Shown here piece by piece: positions 16,810 to 24,834 of a stretch of DNA of 64,000 nt. Source of the DNA: Weizmannia acidilactici (GTDB lineage Bacteria; Bacillota; Bacilli; Bacillales; Bacillaceae_C). The position numbers were made by a program, and so were the translations under genes. The notes below the pieces were generated by a model. It made no database searches, was not told the origin of the DNA, and saw only the letters and a program-made list of their open reading frames with translations. The stretch spans positions 47,674 through 111,673 of the forward strand of contig NZ_BKZR01000003.1 in assembly GCF_008974225.1 (NCBI RefSeq), given 5' to 3'. Numbering within the stretch: the first letter of the stretch is position 1; every line of letters starts with the position of its first letter.

Positions 16810-17272
16810 TCTGGGCCGCCCCCTTTTTTCCAAAAAGCTTAAATAGCACATCCCCGGTATGGGCTGCAGCAAGCCCGAAAAAAAAGAAAACAAACAAATA
16901 CCTCCAAGACCATTCCCGTGCAAACAGGACGCCGGAAAATTGCAATACCGCCAAATAGGCCGCAAATACGGGGAAGAAAGCGGCTGTTGTTCCGGATTTC
17001 AATGCAGGAAACTTTGTTCGATGCCAAAAATGTAAATAAAGGAGAAACAAGAACGGGAACTGAAACAGGATGAGCTGTCTTGAAATAAAAATGATCGGTA
17101 TATGGCGGTCATGGATCCAGCGCAGATTAAGTTCCATTATCCTCAGGATATTGACCGTCCAGCAGTAAAGCCATAAGTAAAGCCCCATTGTTTTCAGTTT
17201 TTCTTTTTTGGCCGTACGACAACAAAATAAGAACAGAACAACCCCTGCAAAAACTGGGAATAAAATGACCAT
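16799..17272 (-). CDS. Integral membrane protein of unknown function, partner of the next gene
   Basis: 157 residues with about four hydrophobic helices and a positively charged loop after the first. ATG 17272 was chosen because AAGGGGAACGGG precedes it; a longer frame start exists but falls in the leuS terminator. It ends inside the start of the downstream membrane gene. Similar size and topology suggest the pair arose by duplication or forms a hetero-oligomer, but sequence similarity between the two is not evident by eye. Confidence 0.65.
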   Translation of the reverse strand: MVILFPVFAGVVLFLFCCRTAKKEKLKTMGLYLWLYCWTVNILRIMELNLRWIHDRHIPIIFISRQLILFQFPFLFLLYLHFWHRTKFPALKSGTTAAFFPVFAAYLAVLQFSGVLFAREWSWRYLFVFFFFGLAAAHTGDVLFKLFGKKGAAQNAS

Positions 17273-17352
17273 TTGCCCGTTCCCCTTTTTTATGAAATAA
17301 ATGTTAAGCATAGTTTGCCGTTTCCTATGAAAAATTATGAATCTGCCTTCAT

Positions 17353-17401
17353 ATAAAAAACAGGCCTTGCAGCCCAATCGATGCAAAGGCCTGTTTTTTA
17401 A
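17353..17401 (-). terminator. Terminator of leuS
   Basis: A long stem with AAAACAGGCCTT on one arm and AAGGCCTGTTTT on the other, with A-run and T-run flanks, directly follows the leuS stop. Confidence 0.85.
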
Positions 17402-17406
17402 AGCGG

Positions 17407-19821
17407 TTAGTTCGCCACAATATTCACCAGTTTGCCTGGAACGACAATCACTTTGCGGACGATTTTCCCTTCTGTAAATTCTTTTACTTTTTCATCCGCC
17501 AACGCGAGTTTTTCCATCTCTTCACGGCCCATATTGCGATCAATCATCACTTTGTTGCGCACTTTGCCGTTCACTTGCAGGACGATTTCAACTTCATTGT
17601 CAACGAGTTTTGACGCATCAAACGTTGGCCATGCTTCGTACGTAATCGTGCCCTTGTGCCCAAGTTTTTCCCAAAGTTCTTCAGCAATATGCGGGCAAAA
17701 CGGCGAGAGCATTTTCACAAAGCCTTCCGCATAAGCTTTCGGCAAAATATCTGTTTTATACGATTCGTTGATGAACACCATCAATTGCGAAATGGCCGTA
17801 TTGAAATGGAGAGCATCGATATCTTCCGACACTTTTTTCACAGTCATATGGTACGTTTTTTCAAGCGCCGGGTTCGCTTTGTCCTGGATTTTTGCCGCGA
17901 GGCTGCCATCTTCGTCAACAAATAGTCGCCAAATCCGGTCAAGGAAGCGCCGCGATCCATCAAGGCCGTTTGTTGACCAGGCGATAGAGGCATCAAGCGG
18001 CCCCATAAACATTTCATACAAACGCAACGTATCGGCCCCGTGCGATTCGACAATGTCATCCGGATTTACGACGTTCCCCCTCGATTTGCTCATCTTTTCA
18101 TTGTTTTCGCCGAGGATCATGCCTTGGTTGAACAGTTTTTGGAACGGTTCTTTCGTCGGCACAACGCCGATATCGTATAAAAACTTATGCCAGAAACGGG
18201 CGTACAATAAGTGGAGGACCGCATGCTCGGCACCGCCGATGTAAATGTCAACCGGCAGCCATTTTTTCAGTTTTTCCGGATCTGCCAGCGTTTCTTTATT
18301 ATGCGGGTCGATGAAACGGAGGAAGTACCAGCAGCTTCCCGCCCATTGCGGCATTGTGTTTGTTTCGCGGCGACCTTTTTTGCCTGTTTGAGGATCCACC
18401 ACATTGACCCAGTCTTCGATATTGGCAAGCGGCGATTCGCCTGTGCCGCTTGGCTTGATTTCGGTCGTTTTCGGCAGCATGAGCGGCAGTTCTTCTTCCG
18501 GCACAGCGGTGGTCGTGCCGTCTTCCCAATGGATGATCGGGATCGGTTCGCCCCAGTAGCGCTGGCGGCTGAACAACCAATCACGCAGGCGGTATGTCAC
18601 TTTTTTCTGCCCGATGCCTTTTTCTTCTAGCCATTCGATCATGCGTGAGATTGCCGTTTGTTTGTCAAGCCCGTTCAAAAATCCGGAATTAATATGCTCG
18701 CCGTCACCGGTATAGGCTTCTTTTTCAATATTGCCGCCGGCTACAACTTCTTTGATCGGCAAATTAAATTTGCGCGCAAATTCGTAGTCGCGTTCATCAT
18801 GGGCCGGCACCGCCATGATCGCGCCTGTCCCGTAGCTCATCAAGACATAATCGGCAATCCAGATCGGCATTTTTTCGCCGTTGACCGGATTGACCGCATA
18901 AGCGCCAGTGAACACGCCGGTTTTTTCTTTTGCGAGATCCGTCCGTTCAAGGTCGCTCTTCGATTGGATCTGTTCCAAGTAAGCCGCGATCGCATCTGCC
19001 TGTTCCGGCGTTTTGATTTTATCAACCAAAGGATGCTCCGGCGCCAGTACCGCATAAGTCGCGCCGAACAGCGTATCCGGGCGGGTCGTGAAGACGGTGA
19101 AGGTTTCATCGGTGCCGTCGATGTTGAATATCACTTCCGCCCCTTCCGAACGGCCGATCCAATTGCGCTGCATGTCTTTAATGCTTTCCGGCCAATCGAG
19201 CTCTTCCAAATCTTCAAGCAGCCGGTCCGCATAAGCGGTGATTTTCAGCATCCATTGGCGCATCGGCTTGCGGATTACCGGATACCCGCCGCGTTCACTC
19301 TTGCCGTCGATCACTTCTTCGTTGGCAAGTACGGTCCCGAGCGCCGGGCACCAGTTGACAGGCACTTCATCCACATATGCAAGCCCCCGTTTCCATAACT
19401 GCAGGAAAACCCACTGCGTCCACTTGTAATACTCCGGATCCGTTGTGTTAATTTCCCTGTCCCAATCGTAGGAGAAACCGAGCGACTTGATCTGACGGCG
19501 GAACGTGTTAATATTTTTTTCCGTGAAAACGGCCGGGTCGTTTCCCGTATCAAGCGCGTATTGCTCAGCCGGAAGCCCGAACGCATCCCAGCCCATTGGA
19601 TGCAGCACATTGTACCCCTGCATCCGTTTTGTGCGCGCCAAAATATCGGTTGCCGTATAACCTTCCGGATGCCCGACGTGCAGGCCGGCGCCTGAAGGAT
19701 ACGGAAACATATCGAGCGCATAAAATTTCGGTTTATTTGAATCTTCGTCCGTACGGAAAGTTTTATGCTCTTCCCAGTACTTCTGCCATTTCTTTTCGAT
19801 TTTCCGGTGATCAAAACTCAT
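17407..19821 (-). CDS. leuS: Leucyl-tRNA synthetase
   Basis: 804 residues, the standard bacterial length. It charges tRNA-Leu. The class I signatures are present: the HIGH-like L-H-V-G-H-P-E-G near residue 50 and E-K-M-S-K-S-R-G-N near residue 575, with the editing CP1 domain between. ATG 19821 (M-S-F-D-H-R-K-I) has AAGGAGGAG upstream. The frame stays open further upstream, but that part is the T-box leader and not protein. Expression is controlled by the leader, which senses uncharged tRNA-Leu. Confidence 0.97.
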   Translation of the reverse strand: MSFDHRKIEKKWQKYWEEHKTFRTDEDSNKPKFYALDMFPYPSGAGLHVGHPEGYTATDILARTKRMQGYNVLHPMGWDAFGLPAEQYALDTGNDPAVFTEKNINTFRRQIKSLGFSYDWDREINTTDPEYYKWTQWVFLQLWKRGLAYVDEVPVNWCPALGTVLANEEVIDGKSERGGYPVIRKPMRQWMLKITAYADRLLEDLEELDWPESIKDMQRNWIGRSEGAEVIFNIDGTDETFTVFTTRPDTLFGATYAVLAPEHPLVDKIKTPEQADAIAAYLEQIQSKSDLERTDLAKEKTGVFTGAYAVNPVNGEKMPIWIADYVLMSYGTGAIMAVPAHDERDYEFARKFNLPIKEVVAGGNIEKEAYTGDGEHINSGFLNGLDKQTAISRMIEWLEEKGIGQKKVTYRLRDWLFSRQRYWGEPIPIIHWEDGTTTAVPEEELPLMLPKTTEIKPSGTGESPLANIEDWVNVVDPQTGKKGRRETNTMPQWAGSCWYFLRFIDPHNKETLADPEKLKKWLPVDIYIGGAEHAVLHLLYARFWHKFLYDIGVVPTKEPFQKLFNQGMILGENNEKMSKSRGNVVNPDDIVESHGADTLRLYEMFMGPLDASIAWSTNGLDGSRRFLDRIWRLFVDEDGSLAAKIQDKANPALEKTYHMTVKKVSEDIDALHFNTAISQLMVFINESYKTDILPKAYAEGFVKMLSPFCPHIAEELWEKLGHKGTITYEAWPTFDASKLVDNEVEIVLQVNGKVRNKVMIDRNMGREEMEKLALADEKVKEFTEGKIVRKVIVVPGKLVNIVAN

Positions 19822-19849
19822 CTGAAACTCCTCCTTCTGTATGTATCCC

Positions 19850-20120
19850 GATTGACAATAAAAGCAATGCAAAAACCCCCCCATCCCAAGGAATTGGGAC
19901 GAGAGGGCCACTCCCGCGGTACCACCCAGATTAGTGCAAGCACTCACTTCATTATCCTTAACGCGGAAAACGGCAAATACTAATGAATCCGTTCATATTT
20001 GCAACTCAAAGGCGAGTTCATGGGGGTTTCTGATTGGCTTGCACCCTCCGCCAATTCTCTTGTTTTCAGTCCCGCCATTACTGCTCCTTGTCAACGTTCT
20101 TCCATATTTATTCATTTTAT
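19850..20120 (-). promoter_or_regulatory. Leucine T-box riboswitch of leuS
   Basis: The leader reads, on the minus strand, a stem I with GAACTC at its specifier bulge (CTC, a Leu codon), then the 14-base T-box GGTGGTACCGCGGG (19913-19926), then a terminator hairpin (arms around CGTCCCAA and TTGGGATG) and a G/T-rich tail at about 19870-19895. Uncharged tRNA-Leu would stabilise the antiterminator and allow leuS transcription. Confidence 0.93.
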
Positions 20121-20125
20121 TTACT

Positions 20126-20154
20126 ATTGTACAGAAATTTATACATCGTTTCAA
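20126..20154 (-). promoter_or_regulatory. SigA promoter of leuS, at the end of yttB
   Basis: TTGAAA (20149-20154), 17-base spacer, TACAAT (20126-20131) on the minus strand. The -35 box overlaps the last codons of yttB. Confidence 0.8.
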
Positions 20155-21350
20155 CAAGATTTTCTTAATGGCACCGATTGCTCCGCTTTTTTTGACTTTA
20201 ACGGGAGGTTATAGGCCGCGGTAAGCATGAGCGCCACCGCATACAGGACAATTAACACAGCAAAAAGCACGTTCATGCCGTACAAATCGGCAAGCAATCC
20301 GCCAATGACCGGCCCGATCATGCGCCCGGCCGTTGCCACGCTGTTGACAATCCCTTGGTAAAATCCTTCCCGCCCTTTAGGAGCCAGCTCGCCTGCAACT
20401 GCCGGAACCGACGGCCAGACGAGCATCTCCCCTAAAGTGAGGATAGCCATCGCGGCAACAAAGCCCTGAAACTGTTCCGCGATGCTTGCAACTCCGAATG
20501 AAACCATGAAAATGGCAATCCCCGCCATGATTTGCGCTTTTACATTGGACAGCCATTTTGTCGTAACCGGAATAAGGAAAGGCTGCCCGAGCACAATGAT
20601 TGACCCGTTCAACGTCCAGAGCAAACTGTACTCATGAAGTGAAATATGAAGTTTCTGCGTATAAGCTGAAATCGTCGCCTGCCACTGTACATATGCGATC
20701 CAGCAAAGCAGGTATGATGTACATAATATGATCAGCGCCAGAAGTTGTGAACGGGTACCACTTGAAATGCCGGTACGTCCCTGATTCTTTCGCGCCAATT
20801 GTTCTTTAGACATTTTATTATAGCCGAACGCCGCAATCAGCCCAAAAACAATAAACATCAGCAAGTTGGCCGGAAAAATGTAATCAAATGAATAAGAGGC
20901 AATCGCGCCCCCGAGTGCCGAACCGACCGCAACGCCGATGTTTTGCGCAACATAGATGGCGTTATATGCCTTGCGCCCACCGTTCTTCCACACCGATCCC
21001 GCCATGGCGAACATCGCCGGCCCGATGATTCCGGAACCGAGGCCGATTAACGACAAAAAAATAACATACTGCGGCCAGCCGTGCCAAAAGGTAAGCCCGG
21101 TTAAGGCGGCTACGGTGATCACAATGCCGATCATCGTTGCGCGGTATCCGCCGATATGATCGTATAAAGTTCCCCCCGCAAGACTGCCGATCACGCTCGC
21201 CAATGAATTGAGCATTAATACAACCCCTGCGACGGATAATGTTTTTCCAAGATGATCATGGATGTAGATGGAATTTAACGGCCATAAAAAAGAAGAGCCG
21301 GTAATATTGATTGCCATCCCGATCACAAGGAGCCAAAAGGACTTTGGCAT
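20151..21350 (-). CDS. yttB: MFS transporter YttB
   Basis: 399 residues with 12 predicted membrane helices and an MFS motif A-like G-G-x-L-Y-D-H-I-G-G-Y-R after helix 2. It is a proton-driven exporter of unknown substrate in the cytoplasmic membrane. Two ATGs are possible, 21356 and 21350; GGGAG lies only four bases before the first but ten before the second, so I take 21350. The next gene downstream is leuS, whose promoter lies across its 3' end. Confidence 0.85.
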   Translation of the reverse strand: MPKSFWLLVIGMAINITGSSFLWPLNSIYIHDHLGKTLSVAGVVLMLNSLASVIGSLAGGTLYDHIGGYRATMIGIVITVAALTGLTFWHGWPQYVIFLSLIGLGSGIIGPAMFAMAGSVWKNGGRKAYNAIYVAQNIGVAVGSALGGAIASYSFDYIFPANLLMFIVFGLIAAFGYNKMSKEQLARKNQGRTGISSGTRSQLLALIILCTSYLLCWIAYVQWQATISAYTQKLHISLHEYSLLWTLNGSIIVLGQPFLIPVTTKWLSNVKAQIMAGIAIFMVSFGVASIAEQFQGFVAAMAILTLGEMLVWPSVPAVAGELAPKGREGFYQGIVNSVATAGRMIGPVIGGLLADLYGMNVLFAVLIVLYAVALMLTAAYNLPLKSKKAEQSVPLRKSC

Positions 21351-21512
21351 GGCCATGCTCCCTTTCGTTTCTTCAATATTAATCTTCCAAACAGCATTTT
21401 ATGTGTTTTTTTGTATTGGGGCAAGAAAGATTTGCTCTGAGACTGAAAGAAGTAATATTCCGCAAACTTAGTTGGCTCAGCATCTATACCATCAGAGGTA
21501 TTTTTAAACCAT

Positions 21513-21592
21513 CCGCTGATATTTTTGCCGGTTCCGCTGATATTTCAAGTTTTACGCTGATTTCTTCTCCATTTCCGCTGATATTTTTCAAA
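21513..21592. repeat. Intergenic array of CCGCTGATATTT, about 21-base period
   Basis: CCGCTGAT begins at 21513, 21534, 21554 (as ACGCTGAT) and 21575, each followed by a T-rich stretch; spacing is 20 or 21 bases, close to two helical turns. There is no reading frame. Related units lie at 2518-2590 and, with another motif but the same period, at 29740-29863. Confidence 0.7.
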
Positions 21593-21623
21593 ACTTTAGT
21601 CTGCTGCAGGTCCAATACCCCTT

Positions 21624-21660
21624 GAAAAGCGGGATGAACTGCTTTTCATCCCGCTTTTCT
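21624..21660. terminator. Terminator of the 57-residue gene
   Basis: AAAAGCGGGATGAA (21625-21638) pairs perfectly with TTCATCCCGCTTTT (21645-21658); strong and symmetrical, so usable from both strands. Confidence 0.85.
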
Positions 21661-21663
21661 CCA

Positions 21664-21837
21664 TTAATTCGGATTTTCGTTATGCTGTTTCGATTTTACC
21701 GGCTGGCTCTTTTTGCTGTTTTTCTTTTTCAGTTCCTTCACCGGGTCGTAATCTAGGACGGCTTCGATGTCCTGATTGTTCACGCCGTTTTTCGTTTTCT
21801 GCTCCGGATTTTGCTGTTTTGAACGTTTCCTTGGCAT
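21664..21837 (-). CDS. Small basic protein of unknown function, 57 residues
   Basis: Starts M-P-R-K-R-S-K-Q-Q-N-P at ATG 21837 behind GGGGGTAACGG. Very hydrophilic and lysine/asparagine-rich, probably disordered, with one acidic stretch V-L-D-Y-D-P-V-K-E-L. Small proteins of this kind are often expressed in sporulation, but nothing here proves it. It follows ytzC by 16 bp on the same strand and ends at a strong terminator, so it is the last gene of a two-gene unit. No family recognised. Confidence 0.65.
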   Translation of the reverse strand: MPRKRSKQQNPEQKTKNGVNNQDIEAVLDYDPVKELKKKNSKKSQPVKSKQHNENPN

Positions 21838-21853
21838 ACCGTTACCCCCGTGC

Positions 21854-22129
21854 TTACATAATCGGTTCGTGTTCCTGTAAAATGATCTGGTTCTGCAACT
21901 GCTGGATTTGCAGGCGCATGCGGTGGAGGCGCTCACGCTGCTGGGAGTTGGCGCTGATCGCTAGTTTGCAAAGCTCGTTATAGGCATCTTCCAGTTCTTT
22001 CAAAGGCGCGGAAAAATCATAATAGCCATAGTTTTCTTCACGGATGCCTTCCATATACTGCTCGCGCGCCGAATGTATGGCATTTTCGCAGCGGCTGATG
22101 CAATTTTCGACTGCTTCCCGTGTAGCCAT
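21854..22129 (-). CDS. ytzC: YtzC, DUF2524 family
   Basis: 91 residues, all-helical, with two conserved-looking cysteines (N-C-I-S-R-C-E-N-A near residue 9) and Q-Q-L-Q-N-Q in a coiled-coil end. This fits DUF2524/YtzC, a small Bacillus protein of unknown role. ATG 22129 is preceded by AAAGGGGGAATTGG. It is divergent from mnmL and upstream of the 57-residue gene. Confidence 0.78.
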   Translation of the reverse strand: MATREAVENCISRCENAIHSAREQYMEGIREENYGYYDFSAPLKELEDAYNELCKLAISANSQQRERLHRMRLQIQQLQNQIILQEHEPIM

Positions 22130-22277
22130 CACCAATTCCCCCTTTTTCTTTGAAGCATGCATGCTCCATTTGTATTGTGCCCAGCCGCACGCCCGCCATT
22201 CCTTTTAACAAACGATCTTTCATGGTAAAATGCTTAAGGAACCGCACGAAAGAGGCGAAAAAAGGAGGCCGTTTAAA

Positions 22278-23246
22278 ATGGCGGAATCAAATCCATTTCA
22301 ATATTCAAATGACAATAAACGTTACCATACATGGAATTACCATCTAAGAAAACATTTCGGCCATAAAGTGTTTAAAATTGCACTTGACGGCGGGTTTGAT
22401 TGCCCAAACCGGGACGGCACTGTGGCATACGGCGGCTGTACGTTTTGCAGCGCAGCAGGGTCAGGTGATTTTGCCGGCGACCGCACGGATGACTTGGAAA
22501 CGCAATTTCAAAAAGTGAAAGCACAAATGCACCATAAATGGAAAGGAGGAAAATATATGGCGTATTTCCAAGCCTTTACCAATACACATGCGCCGGTAGA
22601 TGTGCTGCGTGAAAAATACGAAACGGTGCTCAAACAGGACGGGGTTGTCGGGCTGTCCATCGCCACCCGGCCGGACTGCCTGCCGGATGATGTCGTAGAA
22701 TATTTGGCGGAGCTGAATGAACGGACATACCTCTGGGTGGAGCTCGGCCTGCAGACGGTCCATGAGCGCACGGCGCAGCTCATAAACCGCGCCCATGATT
22801 TTCAGTGCTATGTAGAAGGCGTGGACAAACTCCGGAAAAAAGGCATCCGTATCTGCACCCATATTATAAACGGCCTGCCAATGGAAGATTACGATATGAT
22901 GATGGAAACGGCGCGCGAAGTGGCGAAGCTCGATGTGCAGGGCATCAAAATCCACCTGCTCCATTTGTTAAAAGGAACGCCGATGGTAAAGCAATATGAA
23001 AAAGGGATGCTGAAATTCCTCTCGTTTGAAGACTATGTAAAACTCGTGTGCGACCAGCTTGAAATTTTGCCGCCGGAAATGGTGATCCACCGCATTACCG
23101 GCGACGGCCCGATCCACCTGATGATCGGCCCAATGTGGAGCGTGAACAAATGGGAAGTTTTAAATGCGATTGATGCAGAATTAAAAAGAAGAGACAGCTG
23201 GCAGGGGAAATTTTACAAAAATACTTTGGAGGCATCGGCAAAATGA
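22278..23246 (+). CDS. mnmL: Radical SAM protein MnmL (YtqA), tRNA wobble uridine modification
   Basis: 322 residues of the YhcC/YtqA radical SAM group. Cluster-ligating cysteines are seen in C-P-N-R-D-G-T and C-T-F-C near residues 47-64. In B. subtilis this protein was reported, under the name MnmL, to act in converting cmnm5s2U towards nm5s2U at wobble position 34 of tRNAs, replacing E. coli MnmC. ATG 22278 has AAAGGAGG at good distance; the longer upstream frame is ignored. It overlaps mnmM by four bases (ATGA), a tight two-gene operon with the enzyme for the next step. Confidence 0.9.
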   Translation: MAESNPFQYSNDNKRYHTWNYHLRKHFGHKVFKIALDGGFDCPNRDGTVAYGGCTFCSAAGSGDFAGDRTDDLETQFQKVKAQMHHKWKGGKYMAYFQAFTNTHAPVDVLREKYETVLKQDGVVGLSIATRPDCLPDDVVEYLAELNERTYLWVELGLQTVHERTAQLINRAHDFQCYVEGVDKLRKKGIRICTHIINGLPMEDYDMMMETAREVAKLDVQGIKIHLLHLLKGTPMVKQYEKGMLKFLSFEDYVKLVCDQLEILPPEMVIHRITGDGPIHLMIGPMWSVNKWEVLNAIDAELKRRDSWQGKFYKNTLEASAK

Positions 23247-23815
23247 ACATGCTTCCTGTTATTCCGTTCGCCCATTCCCTGATGGAAATAGCAGTCAAAA
23301 AAGGCGGATTTGCGATTGACGCGACCGCCGGGAACGGGCATGACACCGTGTTTTTGGCAAAACTTGTCGGGGACAGCGGTAAAGTGTTCGCCTTTGATAT
23401 CCAGCCGGAAGCGGTCATCCGGACAAAAGAACGCCTGCAAAAAGAAAGGCTGGACACGCGCGTGGAGCTGTTCCGAACCGGCCACGAGCATGCGGGCGAA
23501 TGCATCCCGGCTGGATATCACGGGAAAATCAGCGGGGCGATTTTTAATCTCGGCTACCTGCCAAACAGCGATAAATCGGTAATTACCCGGCCGGAAACAA
23601 CGATTGCCGCAGTAGAGCAAATTTTTGCCATGCTTGAAACCGGCGGGGTCATCGCCATTGTCGTTTACCACGGCCATGAAGGCGGTGCTTTTGAACGCGA
23701 CCGGCTCCTTGAGTATGTGAAAAAACTTGACCAAAAACAGGCGCATGTGCTGCAATACGGTTTTATCAACCAGGAAAACCATCCGCCTTTTCTGATTGCA
23801 ATTGAAAAAAGGTAA
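23243..23815 (+). CDS. mnmM: MnmM (YtqB), SAM-dependent tRNA methyltransferase
   Basis: 190 residues of the rRNA-methylase-like (YtqB) family. The SAM site is D-A-T-A-G-N-G-H-D-T near residues 27-36, and N-L-G-Y-L-P near residue 106 is the catalytic-loop equivalent. B. subtilis MnmM methylates nm5s2U to mnm5s2U. It starts inside the mnmL stop codon and ends two bases before the oppositely directed flavin monooxygenase, with no terminator visible in between. Confidence 0.9.
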   Translation: MNMLPVIPFAHSLMEIAVKKGGFAIDATAGNGHDTVFLAKLVGDSGKVFAFDIQPEAVIRTKERLQKERLDTRVELFRTGHEHAGECIPAGYHGKISGAIFNLGYLPNSDKSVITRPETTIAAVEQIFAMLETGGVIAIVVYHGHEGGAFERDRLLEYVKKLDQKQAHVLQYGFINQENHPPFLIAIEKR

Positions 23816-23817
23816 GA

Positions 23818-24822
23818 TTACAGCATTTCTTTTGCGATCAGTTCAAAAGACCGCAGCTTGTCTTCAAACCGGTACATATTGGAAACGAGCATGATTTCAT
23901 CCGTCCCGTAAACATCGGCGAGCCTGAGCAGCGTATCTTTCACCTTTTTCGGCGAGCCGATCACCATATTCTTGCGGTTTTCCTCGATATGGGCCCGCTC
24001 GAAACGGCTGTACGGATAGGCGAACGCTTTTTCCGGGCTCGGGAGACCGTCTGACGGTATCCCCTGTTCAAGCAAAATCCTCGCCAGTTCCATGCTCGCA
24101 TTCAGCCGCTGTGCTTCCTCATCCGTTTCGGCACAGCAAACAAAAACAGCCGCTATGTTTTTTGGCTCCTTTAAATAGGGGGACGGCTTGAACTGTTTGA
24201 GATAGGTGCGCATTGCCTCCGGGCCGCCTTCCCCGTTGATAAATTGGGCATACGCATACGGCAGCCCTTTTTCTGCGGCAAGTGCGGCGCTTTTCTGGCT
24301 TGACCCGAGCAACCACACTTCCGGGTTTGTGTTCGTTACGGGCGTCGCCTTTAACCCATACAGTTTATCTTCCGGATCAATCGCATCGTGCAAATACATC
24401 TGCAGCTCATCGATTTGCGCCGGGAACCGGTCAATGTTTCTCCTTTCCCCGTTATGCAGGGCATACGTCGCACGCGGCATGCCCCCGGGCGCCCTGCCGA
24501 CCCCAAGATCGATTCGCCCCGGCGCGAGGCCTGACAGCACCCGGAAATTTTCCGCAACTTTAAATGCGCTGTAATGCGTCAGCATCACCCCTCCCGAACC
24601 GATGCGGATCCGGGATGTTTTCGCAGCAATATAGGAAATCAAAACTTCCGGCGATGAACCGGCAAGCGCCGCGGAATCATGGTGTTCGGAAACCCAAAAG
24701 CGGCGGTATCCCCATTTTTCCGCATGTTTTGCCAATTCCACCGTATTTTGCAGCGCTTCTTCCGCCGCCATTCCTTCCGAAACCGGAGACTGGTCCAAAA
24801 TGCTCAAACTTAATTCCGCCAA
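23818..24822 (-). CDS. Luciferase-like flavin-dependent monooxygenase (LLM class)
   Basis: 334 residues, bacterial luciferase/F420-FMN superfamily, MsnO8-type group: L-S-I-L-D-Q-S-P at the N-terminus, R-F-W-V-S-E-H-H near residue 41, and G-R-I-D-L-G-V-G-R-A-P-G-G near 102 for flavin phosphate contacts. It would oxidise an unknown organic substrate with reduced FMN and O2. The start is TTG 24822, with AGGAGAG seven bases before it; a nearby ATG is in the wrong frame. It follows ytpB by 12 bp and is the third gene of a ytpA-ytpB unit. Specificity cannot be read from sequence. Confidence 0.85.
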   Translation of the reverse strand: MAELSLSILDQSPVSEGMAAEEALQNTVELAKHAEKWGYRRFWVSEHHDSAALAGSSPEVLISYIAAKTSRIRIGSGGVMLTHYSAFKVAENFRVLSGLAPGRIDLGVGRAPGGMPRATYALHNGERRNIDRFPAQIDELQMYLHDAIDPEDKLYGLKATPVTNTNPEVWLLGSSQKSAALAAEKGLPYAYAQFINGEGGPEAMRTYLKQFKPSPYLKEPKNIAAVFVCCAETDEEAQRLNASMELARILLEQGIPSDGLPSPEKAFAYPYSRFERAHIEENRKNMVIGSPKKVKDTLLRLADVYGTDEIMLVSNMYRFEDKLRSFELIAKEML

Positions 24823-24834
24823 TTTTCATCTCTC

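Larger units (their letters stand above)
21351..21663. other. Intergenic region upstream of yttB
   Basis: About 310 bases without a gene. It contains the 21-base-period CCGCTGAT array and, next to the 57-residue gene, a terminator. The yttB promoter should be in its left part; no clear consensus was seen. Confidence 0.6.

Noticed and set aside
19822..19947. N-terminal extension of leuS by about 42 codons
   Set aside because: The extension is the T-box and terminator read as protein; the ribosome binding site sits before ATG 19821.
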